This document shows, in pieces, positions 39,120 to 50,640 of a stretch of 64,000 bases of DNA. Position numbers and translations under genes: made by a program. Each line of letters starts with the position of its first letter. The stretch's first letter is position 1. Source of the stretch: Antedon mediterranea (taxonomy: Eukaryota > Echinodermata > Crinoidea > Comatulida > Antedonidae); contig NC_092678.1 in assembly GCF_964355755.1 (NCBI RefSeq), positions 8,964,922 to 9,028,921 of the forward strand. The letters are read 5' to 3'. The notes under the pieces were generated by a model that was not told the DNA's origin, searched no databases, and worked only from the letters and a program-made list of their open reading frames with translations.

Positions 39120-39640
39120 AGTTCGTAATTGGTTATCCGCACTTGGCATATAACCCCTTGTTATTGTCAGGATCTTTTTTTTCTATCTTATTCTTCTTTC
39201 TTTCCACAAATTTTTTTCTTTTCAACATAAAATTAAATAATATCAAAGATTGAAATCTATCTGAAGATGTCGTAATAAGGTTTTCGGTGCTGTCCAAGTT
39301 GTACGCATGATTATACGATTTTTAAAAATTTTTCTTAAATTCAGAACCAAAAGACATTTCTTATTGAAACTTAAGAAAATGATAATTCATATCAAGGGTA
39401 AAATTTCTATGGAGTAAAAATGGCGTGTTGCACACCAAATTACGCGCGCACGCGTGTTTAAAATGTTTAAATGCGAAAAATCAAATTCTAATCAACTTTC
39501 TACGCGTTTCATGTCATTTTAAGCAATGTAAACGCACGTACCGGTAAAAAACATATTTTTTTCGCGTCAATTTTGTTTTTCCATATTTCCAAATTTTGCG
39601 CATCGTATGCTGTGACGTCATCATATGATGAATTCCGGTC
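39120..39640 (+). mobile_element. Helitron-like 5' part, copy D
   Basis: GGTTATCCGCACTTGGC then CCCCTTGTTATTGTCAGGAT and the acgcgc-rich interior (TTACGCGCGCACGCGT). 3' hairpin absent; the sequence passes into the tRNA-like tandem cluster. Confidence 0.45.
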
Positions 39641-39790
39641 CGGTCCTCTGGTTTATATTATAGCAAGGTTAAAACTAGATTCCTCAAAATAACGTCATGA
39701 ATATGCAAATTTATGACGTAACGATTAGAATGACGTAATATGAAGCACGTATAAAACTATACTATTGTCAACTTTTATTACTCGTGTACA

Positions 39791-39873
39791 TTGCGGCATA
39801 ACGGATAGTGCTCTACTAACTATCGTTGGAATTCTCTCAGCTCTACTAGCTGGGGTTCGAATCTCTACGGATT
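39791..39873 (+). ncRNA. tRNA-like head, copy 1 of the cluster
   Basis: GGCATAACGGATAGTGCTC resembles an A box; GGGGTTCGAATCTC is a good B box 55-60 nt later. The CAGCTCTACTAGCTG stem between them suggests a long-variable-arm (class II) tRNA ancestor. Not a complete cloverleaf; probably a SINE-type polymerase III unit. Other copies at 40973, 41617 and 42880. Confidence 0.55.
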
Positions 39874-40107
39874 TCTTTATTTTTTAATAAATATAAAATC
39901 TTTTTCTTTTATTTTGAAAGAGAGATATTTAGAGAGTTAAGTTAATTTAGGATAATATAATGAAAAAGATTAACAACATCAAAATTCAACAGGATGGCGT
40001 GTTGACAATTTAATGTCAGCCTTTTCTAGTAATTTTACCAACTTTTAAACAATTTGATAATGGAAACAAATTTCGGCTACGTCTTTCCGTATTTCCACAT
40101 TAGGAAT

Positions 40108-40154
40108 ACCTCTCACATGCTAAGCGACCGCTCTACCATTTGATCTAGTCCCCC
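40108..40154 (-). pseudogene. tRNA-Ala, 3'-truncated copy
   Basis: 5' half of the unit (GGGGGACTAGATCAAATGGT, anticodon loop TTAGCAT) is present. The T arm and 3' acceptor strand are replaced by unrelated sequence. Confidence 0.7.
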
Positions 40155-40364
40155 AGACGACAGATATAATTTAGGTGTATATGTAGGTCTAATGTGATGA
40201 GCTGACAATGAACTGTTGTATGGAGTGGGTTCGCAATTAAAAACAATTTCGTCAGGCCTAACGCTACATCTTTCCATATTAGGAATAGCCTATACGATAA
40301 TATTTTTAAAAATCGAAATTATTTTGTTATGTTATAATTATACCGTAATTAAAAATAAATTAAT

Positions 40365-40437
40365 TGGAAGACCCGGGCATTGATCCCGGTACCTCTCACA
40401 TGCTAAGCGAGCGCTCTACCATTTGAGCTAGTCCCCC
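40365..40437 (-). tRNA. tRNA-Ala(AGC)-like, best copy
   Basis: 73 nt with all arms: acceptor GGGGGAC/GTCTTCC (two G-U pairs), D arm TAGCTCAAATGGTAGAGC, anticodon stem CTCGC/GTGAG around TTAGCAT (anticodon AGC) and T stem CCGGG/CCCGG with loop ATCAATG. The T loop lacks the usual CGA core (here CAA), which weakens the B box. No intron. It sits within a tandem repeat, so it may be a tRNA-derived repeat rather than a working gene. Confidence 0.65.
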
Positions 40438-40514
40438 AATCGACAGCTATAATTCCATGTAGGTCTAATGTGAGGAGCTCACAATGAACTTTTATATGGA
40501 GTGAGTTCGTAATT

Positions 40515-40900
40515 GGTTATCCGCACTTGGCGGATAACCGCTTGTTATTGTCAAGATCTTTTTTTTTCTTTCTTATTCTTCTTTCTTTCCACGAATTTCT
40601 TTCTCTCAACATAACATTGAATAACTATATCAGAAGATTGACCTCTATCTGAAGATGTCATAATAAGGTTTTCGGTGCTGTCCAAGTTGCGCAGCGTAAC
40701 ATACGCATGATTATACGATTTTTAAAAAATTATCTTAAATTCAGAACCAAAAGACATTTGTTATTGAAACTTAAGAAAATGATAATTTATATCAAGGGTC
40801 ACATTTCTACTGAGTGAAAATGGCGGGTTTGTACACAAAATTACGCGAGCACGCGTGTTTAAAATTTTAAAATTCGAAAAGTCAAATTCTAAACTATGAC
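40515..40900 (+). mobile_element. Helitron-like 5' part, copy E
   Basis: GGTTATCCGCACTTGGCGGATAACC forms a 10-bp hairpin at the start, then CTTGTTATTGTCAAGATC and the family interior. Nearly identical to copy D. Confidence 0.45.
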
Positions 40901-40972
40901 ATAACGATTAGAATGACGTAATATGAAGCGCGTATAAGACTATACTATTGTCACCTTTCTTTACTCGTGTAC

Positions 40973-41056
40973 ATTGTAGCATAACGTGTAGTGCTCTAAT
41001 AACTATCGTTTGGATTCTCTCAGCTATACAAACTGAGGTTCGAATCTGTATGGATT
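40973..41056 (+). ncRNA. tRNA-like head, copy 2
   Basis: GCATAACGTGTAGTGCTC and GAGGTTCGAATCTG; the long variable stem is mutated (CAGCTATACAAACTG). Same flanks as copy 1. Confidence 0.5.
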
Positions 41057-41370
41057 TTTTTTTGTAATAAATATAAAATGTTTTTCTTTCATTTTGAAAG
41101 AGAGATATTTAGAGTCAAGTTAATTTAGGATAATATAATGTAAAAGATTAACAACATCAAAAATTCAACAAGGTGGTGTGTTTAATGTCAGCTTTTTCTA
41201 GTAATTTCACCAACTTTTAAACAATTTGATAATGGAAAACAATTTCAGCCACGTCTTTCCGTATTTCCACATTAGGAATAATAATACACAGTAATATTTT
41301 AAAAAAAATCGAAATTATTTAAATTTAAATGTTAAGTTTTAATATACCTATAAATTAAAAAAAAATAGAT

Positions 41371-41443
41371 TGGAAGACCCGTGCATTGATCCCGGTACCT
41401 CTCACATGCAAAGCGAGCGCTTTACCATTTGAGCTAGTCCCCC
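41371..41443 (-). tRNA. tRNA-Ala(TGC)-like copy
   Basis: 73 nt, same frame of stems as the 40365 copy. One base change gives anticodon loop TTTGCAT (TGC, still Ala). D arm has GGTAAAGC instead of GGTAGAGC, and the T stem has one mismatch (GCACGG). Likely a decaying copy. Confidence 0.5.
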
Positions 41444-41616
41444 AGACGACATATATAATTGCATGTAGGTCACGTCTAATGTGATGATCTGACAATGAAC
41501 TGTTGTATGGAGTGGGTTCGTAATTAAAAACAATTTCGTCAGGCCTAATATTCCATATTAGGAATAGCCTACACGATAATATTTTAAAAAAACTAAAAAA
41601 CATTACTCGTATACAT

Positions 41617-41693
41617 TGTGGCATAACGTGTAGTGCTCTACTAACTATCGTTTGGACTCTCAGCTATACTAACTCGGGTTCGAATCTGTATGG
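41617..41693 (+). ncRNA. tRNA-like head, copy 3
   Basis: GGCATAACGTGTAGTGCTCT with CGGGTTCGAATCTG. The facing tRNA-Ala unit is absent downstream; an inverted repeat (41888-42395) takes its place. Confidence 0.5.
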
Positions 41694-41887
41694 ATTTATT
41701 TTTTTAAATAAATATAAAATGTTTTTCTTTTATTTTGAAAGAAAGATATTTAGAGAGTCAAGTTAATTTAGGATAATATAATGTAAAATATTAACAACAT
41801 CAAAATTCAACAGGATGGCGTGTTGACTAACAATTTAATGTCAGAAAAATGGAATTATAATTCTCTTCGTTACGTGTTTAGAAAAGA

Positions 41888-42395
41888 ATTTATATCTCAT
41901 CGTAGTTTGTGGTATGTCGGCGTTGTTATGAAAATGAATTTGTGCAGGTGTAGTGGGAAAGATGGTATTGTTAGTCATTCGCGGTCAACACGCCACACTG
42001 TTAAATTTTGATTTTTGTGCTAAACATAACATTTACAATATCAAAAATCGGGTGGCGAAAGCCACAGAAAAATAAAAGATGTTATGGTGTGCTCTCCCTG
42101 CCTCAGCATTAAGGCCAATTGAAGCCAAATGCTCCTTAATTTGTTAGTACTCTTGGGTGGGCTTCTTTTCCAGATGGACTTCTTTTCGAGATTACTTTCA
42201 AACTAAATGAGGGGATCTGCATGCTAGGTTCCCGCTCTGAGAAATTGGTTTTTTTTTACATGATTTGAATAATCTTCTAATGTAAAGATTATCAACATTC
42301 AACAGTGTGGCGTGTTGACCGCAATGACTAACAATACCATCTTCCCCACTACACCTGCACCAACTAATTTGCATAATAACGCACGGCATACCAAC
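41888..42395. repeat. Inverted repeat, ~110-bp arms, 275-bp spacer
   Basis: Left arm reads GGTATGTCGGCGTTGTTATG..GCAGGTGTAGTGGGAAAGAT..GGTCAACACGCCACACTG. The right arm carries the complement (CAGTGTGGCGTGTTGACC..ATCTTCCCCACTACACCTGC). The outer motif AACA(G)..GGCGTGTTGA also punctuates the tRNA cluster. Confidence 0.8.
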
Positions 42396-42440
42396 TGTTC
42401 AATATTTGTATGGGGGTCGCAAACAATGGGTTGGTTGGAT

Positions 42441-42466
42441 CATGGAGAAATAATTATTTCTCCATG
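42441..42466. repeat. Perfect 26-bp palindrome
   Basis: CATGGAGAAATAA and its exact complement TTATTTCTCCATG with no spacer, flanked on both sides by direct GGTTGGAT. Confidence 0.95.
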
Positions 42467-42879
42467 GTTGGATGGATGGCCATGCTTATTCAGTCTGCTA
42501 TTGTTCATCATTGAATTCATTGTATCAGTTGTTTTGATTTCTCATTATCAATTATTCACTTAATTCATTTCATTTATTTATGCTCAAACACAGTAAAATG
42601 TAGTACATGGTTTAAAATAATTTTCGTTTGTTTAAAGTTAAAAATTCACACACAAACTGTGAAATTATTTATTACAATAATGCATATGTATTTAAATAAA
42701 TAGAGATAGGCTAATACACTAGTCAGGTTAGGGCATCTTTACACATTTCTATTTATTTGTTCTTAATTTTAGGTTTTTTTAAAATTGAGGGCGCCAAACA
42801 TAAAATTTACAAGATCAGAAAGAGGTGGGAAGCCAAAAAAAAATTGATGACTATTGTCAACTTTCATTACTCCTGAACA

Positions 42880-42960
42880 TTTTGGCATAACGTGTAGTGC
42901 TCTACTAACTATCGTTTGAATTCTCTCAGCTCTACTAGCTGGGGTTCGAATCTCTACGGA
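42880..42960 (+). ncRNA. tRNA-like head, copy 4
   Basis: GGCATAACGTGTAGTGCTCT and GGGGTTCGAATCTC; variable stem CAGCTCTACTAGCTG intact as in copy 1. Confidence 0.55.
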
Positions 42961-43276
42961 TTTCTTTTTTTTTTAAATAAATATCAAATGTTTTTTCTTT
43001 TATTTTCAAAGAGAGATATTTAGAGAGTCAAGTTAATTTAGGATAATATTATGTAAAAGATTAACAACATCAACATTCAACAGGGTGGCGTGTTTAATGT
43101 CAGCCTTTTCTAGTAATTTTACCAACTTTTAAACAATTTGATAATGGAAAACAATTTCGGCCACGTATTTCCGTATTTCCAAATTAGGAATAGTACACAG
43201 TAATATTTAGAAAAATCGAAATTATTTAAATTTAAATGTTAAATTTTAATATACCTATAAATTAAAAAAAATAGAT

Positions 43277-43349
43277 TGTAAGACCTGGGCATTGATCCCG
43301 GTACCTCTCACATGCTAAGCGAGCGCTCTACAATTTGAGCTAGTCCCCC
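43277..43349 (-). tRNA. tRNA-Ala(AGC)-like degenerate copy
   Basis: 73 nt, anticodon loop TTAGCAT. D arm has TTGTAGAGC (one change) and the acceptor has a mismatch (GTCTTAC against GGGGGAC). Probably a pseudogene of the tandem cluster. Confidence 0.5.
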
Positions 43350-43973
43350 AGTCGGAAGATCTAATTCCATGTTATGAGCTCACAATGAACTGTTGTATGG
43401 AGTGGGTTCGTAATTAACAAGCACGAGGGGTACAGCAAAAGAAGCTGCAATGACGTCATAAGACGTAACGTAACGTCAAATACACATCAATAACCTCGCT
43501 ACCAAATACGGCTATATTCCGAAAAGTTACGTCACATAACCGGAAATGGCATAAATACGGTAAATTATGAAATCTCAAAGTGCTATTTTGCAATTTCCGC
43601 TTTGTTCACCTATTACCCTAGTATATGCATGACATGTTTCAGAGCCGTCAGACGACGCGTAAAGAACTAGTAGGACTTGAAAGTTGGCTCAATAGTGTCC
43701 AGATGGAAGAAGAAGAGGAGAGGAGAAGATGGGCGGGCGGGCGAGTCCTACTCGGGTACCCCGAGTAAAAACTCGACTTCGTATATGCCTAGGCCTAGCC
43801 TGTCGGTGAAATTAGTCTAAGCTTCGAAATTAGGCCCTGTCACAGCCTTTTGGGATCGTTTCCAGCACATCACCAGATGCATTGATGTTGTCGCCTCATG
43901 ATGTGTGGTGGAAAGGGGGACGTATAAGTCTGTGAACCCCAAACACAGTCGCATAGCTTTAACTCTATTCCGC

Positions 43974-44046
43974 CGACCAGCGTGGGAATCGAGCCCACGA
44001 CATACGTGTTTTCAACACGACGCTCAGGCGACTGAGCTAACTGGTC
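43974..44046 (-). tRNA. tRNA-like, anticodon GAA; SINE or tRNA pseudogene
   Basis: 73 nt with acceptor GACCAGT/GCTGGTC (one G-U), D stem GCTC/GAGC, anticodon loop TTGAAAA (GAA, Phe) on a 4-bp stem, and T arm GTGGG-CTCGATT-CCCAC. The body does not resemble ordinary tRNA-Phe. The downstream segment (about 43905-43973) looks like a SINE body, so a tRNA-headed SINE is the better reading. Confidence 0.5.
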
Positions 44047-44274
44047 ATTTGGCTTTTAACAAGGTTAATATGATATTTAATGACGTAATGATGAATAACG
44101 TAATACTGTACACGTATAAATAGACTATTATTAGCTGTTCAGTCATGTACTGTTTTGTGGCGTAACGGGTAATGCTCAGGGTGAGTGCTCTCAGCTTTAG
44201 ATTGGGTTCGAACCTATTTTTTCGTCAAACTACAAAAGTACAGATTTTTTCGATCCAATCCACGTGAATAACTA

Positions 44275-47200
44275 TTATTACTCTAGTAGCTAGATCAACT
44301 TTCGTATGCACTTTGAGGTCCAGAGAATTTGACTTCAGAAATTGGTTTAGGATGGTCAAACAATCATTATTGGCTTGGTTACACATTTTGAAAATGTGGC
44401 GAAAGGTCAGGGTGAAAGGTTATCAAACTAAACACCAATAAGTCCTTAAATCTCGACAACCACTGGTCACAGCGAGGTAATTTTGGTGTCAAATTGATCA
44501 GAAGGTATACATTTATATTCAGTCTAATGGGACATTTTAGTCAAAAATGACCGGAAATGCCATTTCTTACCTTTGACCCACACCCCATGGCATGTATGTA
44601 TCTCCGTAACTACTGATTGTAGACACTTGAATTTGGTCTTAAATTGTTTGAAATAAACATTTTGTTATTTGTTGCACATTTTTAAAAATGTTACAAAAGG
44701 TCAAAGGGTCAGGGTCAAGGGTTATATGAACAAATATAAATAGATACTTGTATCTCGGCAACCACTCGTCGCAGCAAGTCAATTTTAGTCTCAAAATGTT
44801 CAGAAGGCATGCTTTCATATTCAATCTAATGGGACATTTTAGTCAAGTTTAGTCAGAAATGCCATTTCTGACCTTTGACCCACATATCATGGCATCTTCA
44901 TATCTCTGTAAGTACTGGTCGTAGAAACTAAAATTTGGTATCAAATTGTTCGAAATATACATATTTACATTCATTGTAATAGAACATGTGGTTAAAAGAT
45001 GAACAGAAATACTATTACTAATGTTTCAAACAAAAAATAAATCTCTACATAACTTATCCAGTAATGTTATGCAATAACTGATACTTTAAATTGTTTCAAT
45101 TTCAAGTACTAGCTGTCCCCAAGAACATTTTGATAGAAAGGTCAAGCTCAACGGTTCTTTTCGGAATGCTAGAAGTAACTTGCCATGTGTATCCGATTAA
45201 ACGCCGCGCCCCGGGCATTTATTGTTCAAAAGGGTTTTTAGGGGGAGGGGAGGCATCTTTATTTGGAGTATAATAATTATGGTAACATGTATAATCAAAT
45301 AAATACCACCTAGATGTAAAAAAATACAGCACAATTAATATCAAAAAGTGAAAAAAATGCATGGTAAATTGTAGATTATGGTAGTTAATGTAATGTGTTG
45401 TGATACAATTATTGTGGAAATGCATGTGGCGGGCGTATTCCACATGATGTTCTATTGGAGGGAACGGTGGCGTTTATTTGAGGGAGGCTTTTATTCAAAG
45501 CGGTTGTTAATTCGAATAAATTTTAATAATTATAATCGTTTCTCAACTGATAAAAGGTACTTTACATGATTCGTTTTCTTCTTTATGCTTTTTAACGAAA
45601 TGTTTCTGTCTTTTAGAATAAAAGTGACACTGTTGTTATAGATAACATTAAATGGATCTTCTCTTCCAGGTGCCAGTATAATGATATAAAACAATGACAT
45701 ATCATTTACCTGACACGATTGCACTCATAATGGATCTTCATTCTATCATCTGTTTGTTTAGTGTGACTACAATTTGACAACAATCTTTTGCATATTTTTA
45801 AATGCCAATACATAGTTTCATTACTATTGTACAATATGTCCAGCTTTCCTGAAAACACCCTTAGTGTACTGTAGTACAGTGTTGTAGTATGATTTTATCA
45901 TGATAACTTCTGATGCTTTTATTGTCAATGCATTCAGTACCTAAAACATGTCAAAGTTTCTAGTGGTATTGATAATAAATCTCCAGAAACATATATTGTT
46001 TTATTATCTACACTGGGAACAGACGTGTATAATATACACCGACAAAACTCCGGTATAAGTTTTGTCGGTAACATTCAAAAATATTATGCAACAGTGTTAC
46101 GGAATAATGACAATGAATTGGTCTAATAGTTGTCTCTGATACCTTTTATTACATGATTGTACTTGCGCCAGGATAGAATGAGGTTTAATCCAGTTATTAT
46201 TCTTATTATATTAATTAATTTTTTTTTAATCTGGGGTGTATTTATTTGATTATACATGTTACCATTATTACACCCAAACAAAATAAACGCCTTCCCTGAA
46301 TAAATAAATGCCCGGGCCTTTTATTCGGGTAACTATGGTAAGTTACTTCTAGCATTCTTAACTGTTGAGCTCGAGTATTTATTCGAATTAACACCCGCTT
46401 TGAATAAAAGCCTCCCTCAAATAAACGCCACCATTCCCTTCAATAGAACATCATGTGGAATAAACGCTCCGCCACATGCATTTACAAAATAATTGTATCA
46501 CAACACATTTCATTAACTACCATAATCTACAATTTACCAAGCATTTTGACATAATTTTATCATTTTTTGATATTAATTGTGCTGTATTTTGTTTACATCT
46601 AGGTGGTATTTATTTGATTATGCTACCATATTATACTCCAAATAAAGATGCCTCCCCTCCCCCTAAAAACCCTTTTGAACAATAAATGCCTGGGGCGTTT
46701 AATCGGATACACAAGGCAAGTTACTTCTAGCATTCTGAAAAGAACTGTTGAGCTTGACGTTTATATCAAAATTGTTCTCGTGGACAGCAATAGTACTTGT
46801 AATTGAAACAATTTAAAGTATCAGTTATTGCATAACATTACTGTCTAAGGATAAGTTGTGTAGAGATATGTTTTTTGTTTTAAACATTAGTAATAGTATT
46901 TTCTGTTCATCTTCATCACATTTTCTATGAATGAATGTAAATATGTATATTTCGAACAATTTGATACCAAATTTAAGTTTCTACGACCAGTACTTACAGA
47001 GATATGAAGATGCCCTGGTATGTGGGTCAAAGGTCAGAAATGGCATTTTTGATCATTTTTTACTAAAATGCCCCATTAGACGGAATATAAATGCATGCCT
47101 TCTGAACATTTTGAGACCAAAATTGACTTGCTGCGACCAGTGGTTGCCGAGATAAAAGTACCTTTATTTATTTGTTCATATAACCCTTGACCCTGACCCT

Positions 47201-47570
47201 TTGACCTTTTGTAACATTTTTCAAAATGTGTAACAAATAACAAATATATATTTCGAACAATTTAAAACCAAATTCAAGTGTCTACGACCAGTAGTTACGG
47301 AGATAAATACATGCCCTGGGTTGTGGGTCAAAGGTAAGAAATGGAATTTCCGGTCATTTTTGACTAAAATGTCCCATTAGACTGAATATAAATGTATACC
47401 TTCTGATCAATTTGAGACCAAAATTACTTCGCTGTAACCAGTGGTTGTTGATATTTAAGGACATATTGGTGTTTGGTCTTATGACTTATGACCACCCTAA
47501 ACCAATTTCTGAAGTCAAATTTTCTGGACTTCAAAGTGCATACGAAAGTTGATCTAGCTACTAGAGTATA
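44275..47570. mobile_element. 3.3-kb foldback with ~1.2-kb inverted arms
   Basis: Left arm 44275-45520 and right arm 46375-47570 are inverted copies: outer ends CTAGTAGCTAGATCAACTTT / AAAGTTGATCTAGCTACTAG, then repeated GGTCA..TGACC units, and inner ends TTCAAAGCGGTTGTTAATTC / GAATTAACACCCGCTTTGAA. Arms contain tandem 140-bp-type units. The spacer of about 850 bp has no ORF. No target-site duplication is obvious. Confidence 0.85.
46038..46069. repeat. 12-bp-stem hairpin in the foldback spacer
   Basis: ACCGACAAAACT and AGTTTTGTCGGT are perfect complements around CCGGTATA. It is the most stable small hairpin near the foldback centre. Confidence 0.85.
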
Positions 47571-47814
47571 TAGGCCCTATACAACATTTTTTTTCAGGGG
47601 GACAATCACGAAAATAAAAAAAACAAATTTCTTAAACTTAAGGCCTATAGATAATGAATGAGAAAATGCAGTGTATTATTTATATGAAGACTTTGTCCAT
47701 ATACAGTAATTTGTTATTGGTAAAATAATTATGGGGTAAAGGTAACATTTTTCGTAAAACTACAATATTAATACTGTAATTATTATTTTTATTTTAATGA
47801 TGTTTGATTTATTT

Positions 47815-48005
47815 ATTTTTCGCGCCGCTGCTCTAGCCAGCTATGTCCCATAAGGACATATTCATTAATAAGCTGTTTCATAGCGGTAGCTTTAGTATCT
47901 AAGGCCGACAGTTTTGCGAATTTGCAAACTCGACTATAATGTATAGATCCCAGCTGCTGGACCCAAAAAATGTCTGGGAAAAGAGAGTCTATGAGGGCTG
48001 ACGGT
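47815..48005 (-). mobile_element. Coding-derived remnant, left inverted copy
   Basis: On minus it translates to KLSALDTKATAMKQLINEYV and LMGHSWLEQRREK with few interruptions. Nearly the same peptide is read on plus at 52008-52292. It is a piece of some element's protein; family not identified. Confidence 0.7.
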
Positions 48006-48419
48006 TGAACAATTTTGGATTCTTGCCCTTTGATTCGTTGACGCGAAACAACAGATTGTAGAAAAATTGTTCACTTGTACCACCGTGAAGTCACGTTGTC
48101 TCTATAGGGTATTCAGTTGCATGCCTACAGTTCAGGTTGAGGTCACACAAAAACAGGCTACAATAAAGTTCTAAATTGACTATTTTTAAATGCCATTTTT
48201 AATTAGTAGATTAATATTTGTTGGCAAATAATACATTGTTGGAAAGGTACACATGTCTTCTTTCAAATGCTGTGTATAGCCTACAATTAACTAGTGAAAA
48301 AACGGGCATGTGATTCATAATTAAAGCACTATCTGTGATTTGTATGTATCTTTGCGATGAAATCTTTTTAATAATTAATCATAAATTAATCAAAAGAACA
48401 ATGATTAATTTTAAAATGT

Positions 48420-48890
48420 CGAGCGGGGTTTTTTGTAAGAAATATTTCTTGTTTATTTCGGCAATGATTTTTTTCTTGATATTGATGTTGATAACTTTAA
48501 ATTGAATTGTTTTGATATGTGTTTTAACTTTGTATGAGACAAGCATCATTATATCCACTTGTTTTTGTGGACGAAATAAAGTTATCTTATCTTAGATCGT
48601 TTAATATAAGTTTATGTTAAAATAAATAAATTATAGTATTACAAAAACGTTTGATGAAATATTGTATTTATTAAAACATGGATTGTTTTAGAATACCGGT
48701 AGTCTTTAGATATTTAAAATAATTGGAGGCAATATGTATATAAAGCCGGTGAGTACGGTTTTCTACCATTCTTACATCTTATATAACTATAAATATAGCC
48801 CCAATAATTTTATATAATTATTGTTAACATGGTAGTACTGTATAAGATAATACTAACAAGAAATATTTCTTACAAAAAACGCCGCGTAAC
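48420..48890. repeat. Short inverted repeat around 48.4 and 48.9 kb
   Basis: TTTTTTGTAAGAAATATTTC at 48430 and its complement GAAATATTTCTTACAAAAAA at 48860 (about 30-bp arms). The spacer contains the LINE tail. Confidence 0.7.
48480..48605 (+). mobile_element. LINE 3' end with TTATC tail
   Basis: GTTTTTGTGGACGAAATAAA is followed by GTTATCTTATCTTA, the short pentamer tail typical of CR1/L2-type LINE 3' ends. No coding part remains. Confidence 0.6.
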
Positions 48891-49559
48891 TTTTTGACTG
48901 GACAGTTGTAAGAACAGTCTTCATTAATTTAATATAATAGGTCGGCCAATCAAAACGCAAGTGAACAATTGGGACTTTACTTGTGATTTATGTCATTGGA
49001 CTGTCAGCACAGTCGTTTCTTTCTAGAATTAAACGCACAAACTTGTAATAGGAATAATGTATGTTTTATGTGGTTATTACTATCGCATTTAGGTATTGAT
49101 ATTATAATAATAATATGGCTTTTGAATATATAATTACTGTCTGTAGAATAACATTTATACATTTTCGGTTCGCGATGAAAAGTTATATGAATGGATTTGT
49201 AATATAGGTATTTATAATAATAGTATATGGGTTGTATTATTGCTAAGCTATCACCAAATCGCGTTATAACATTATTTCTCAGGGTTTTTTGCACCATTGA
49301 TCAATACCAAACGCGCATCGGTATTATAGTTTTTAATGAATCGTTACATTAATAAAAATACCCAATTAAATCAATCGCGTCAGTCCAATTCCGACTTATG
49401 TTTCGATCACATAGTTCTGTGTCTACACTGTCCCAACTAGTTTAACAAAAAAAAAGTGTGATGTGCCCAAATATGGTAGTGATATGCCCGAATATCGTAG
49501 TGATATGACATCGTCATGTCTATATAATATGGGCACATCATATTTAGTTTGATAGTATA

Positions 49560-50640
49560 GACAGAGCTTAAGGATTATATTTAAAAAATGTTTTCTTACA
49601 TTTTGAAAAAAAGTATTTTTTTGTTTATAAGCCCAATTTTCCAGTCTTAATTTTACATTTTGAAAAAAAAGTATTTTATTTGTTGATAAGCCCAATTTTG
49701 CATTCTTATTTTACATTTTAAACGAAAGTATTTATTTGTTGATAAGCCGAATTTTCCAGTTTAATAATAATGACCCCTTCCACAGTGCTTATACCATATA
49801 CATTTTACATGATATTGACCGTGGGTTCTTTACGCCTCTGATGCATTTGTTTTTATTGTACCTTTTTAATAAATTATTATATGTTTAGGCCTAATCACAC
49901 CCAATTTAATGAAACGGTCAGATTCTGATTTCAATTGAACGAAAGTAGTACTGTATTTATTATTCATTGATAAGCCAAGGGTCCCATGGCGTTAGCCGAT
50001 ATCTTGAGCATTTAACCTGTAACACAAATCATTCTTCAAAATCTAAAGAAAGAACCTCACACGTCTTTTTTGTGAGTGATACACTATGGATATGCCCACG
50101 GAAATAATATGTGGACATTGCAAACAATCAGGCCTACAGTAACAAACATAACATGGCTAATAAGCATAACATTCAGACTGGTTTGTTTTCTAGTGGATTT
50201 TTATTTACTTTAGCATGTAGAATAAAACTAGTAACAGTGGCTATATTAATAATTATACTGACTATCCTTGATGTTATCGCGTCTAATAATAAAATATTTT
50301 GTTGTTGATAAGCCCAATTTTTCAGCCTTGATTTTACATTTTGAACGAAAGTATTTATTTGTTGATAAGCCCAATTTTGCAGTCTTAATAATGACCCTTC
50401 CACAGTGCATTTTACATGATATTGACCGAGGGTTTTTACGCCTCTATAGCCACTGATCAATACCATAATTAATGTTCTTTTTTAAATGAATATTGAAATG
50501 TTTCAACATACCCAATTCAAAAAACGGTCCGTTTTCGAGTTCAATCTTTTGATTAGAGAGGTTGGAGTTTCATTTTGAACGAAAGTATTTATTTGATTGA
50601 TAAGCCAAATTTCTAGTCCTAATGATTTGAGATTCAACGG
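49560..50640. repeat. Dispersed/tandem ~55-bp repeats
   Basis: At least six copies of TTTTACATTTTGAACGAAAG followed by TATTTATTTGTTGATAAGCC and CAATTTT (49593, 49650, 49705, 50330, 50335-50380, 50570). A longer block including CCCTTCCACAGTGC and GATATTGACCG recurs at 49772 and 50390, so the whole 0.3-kb cassette is duplicated. Confidence 0.75.
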
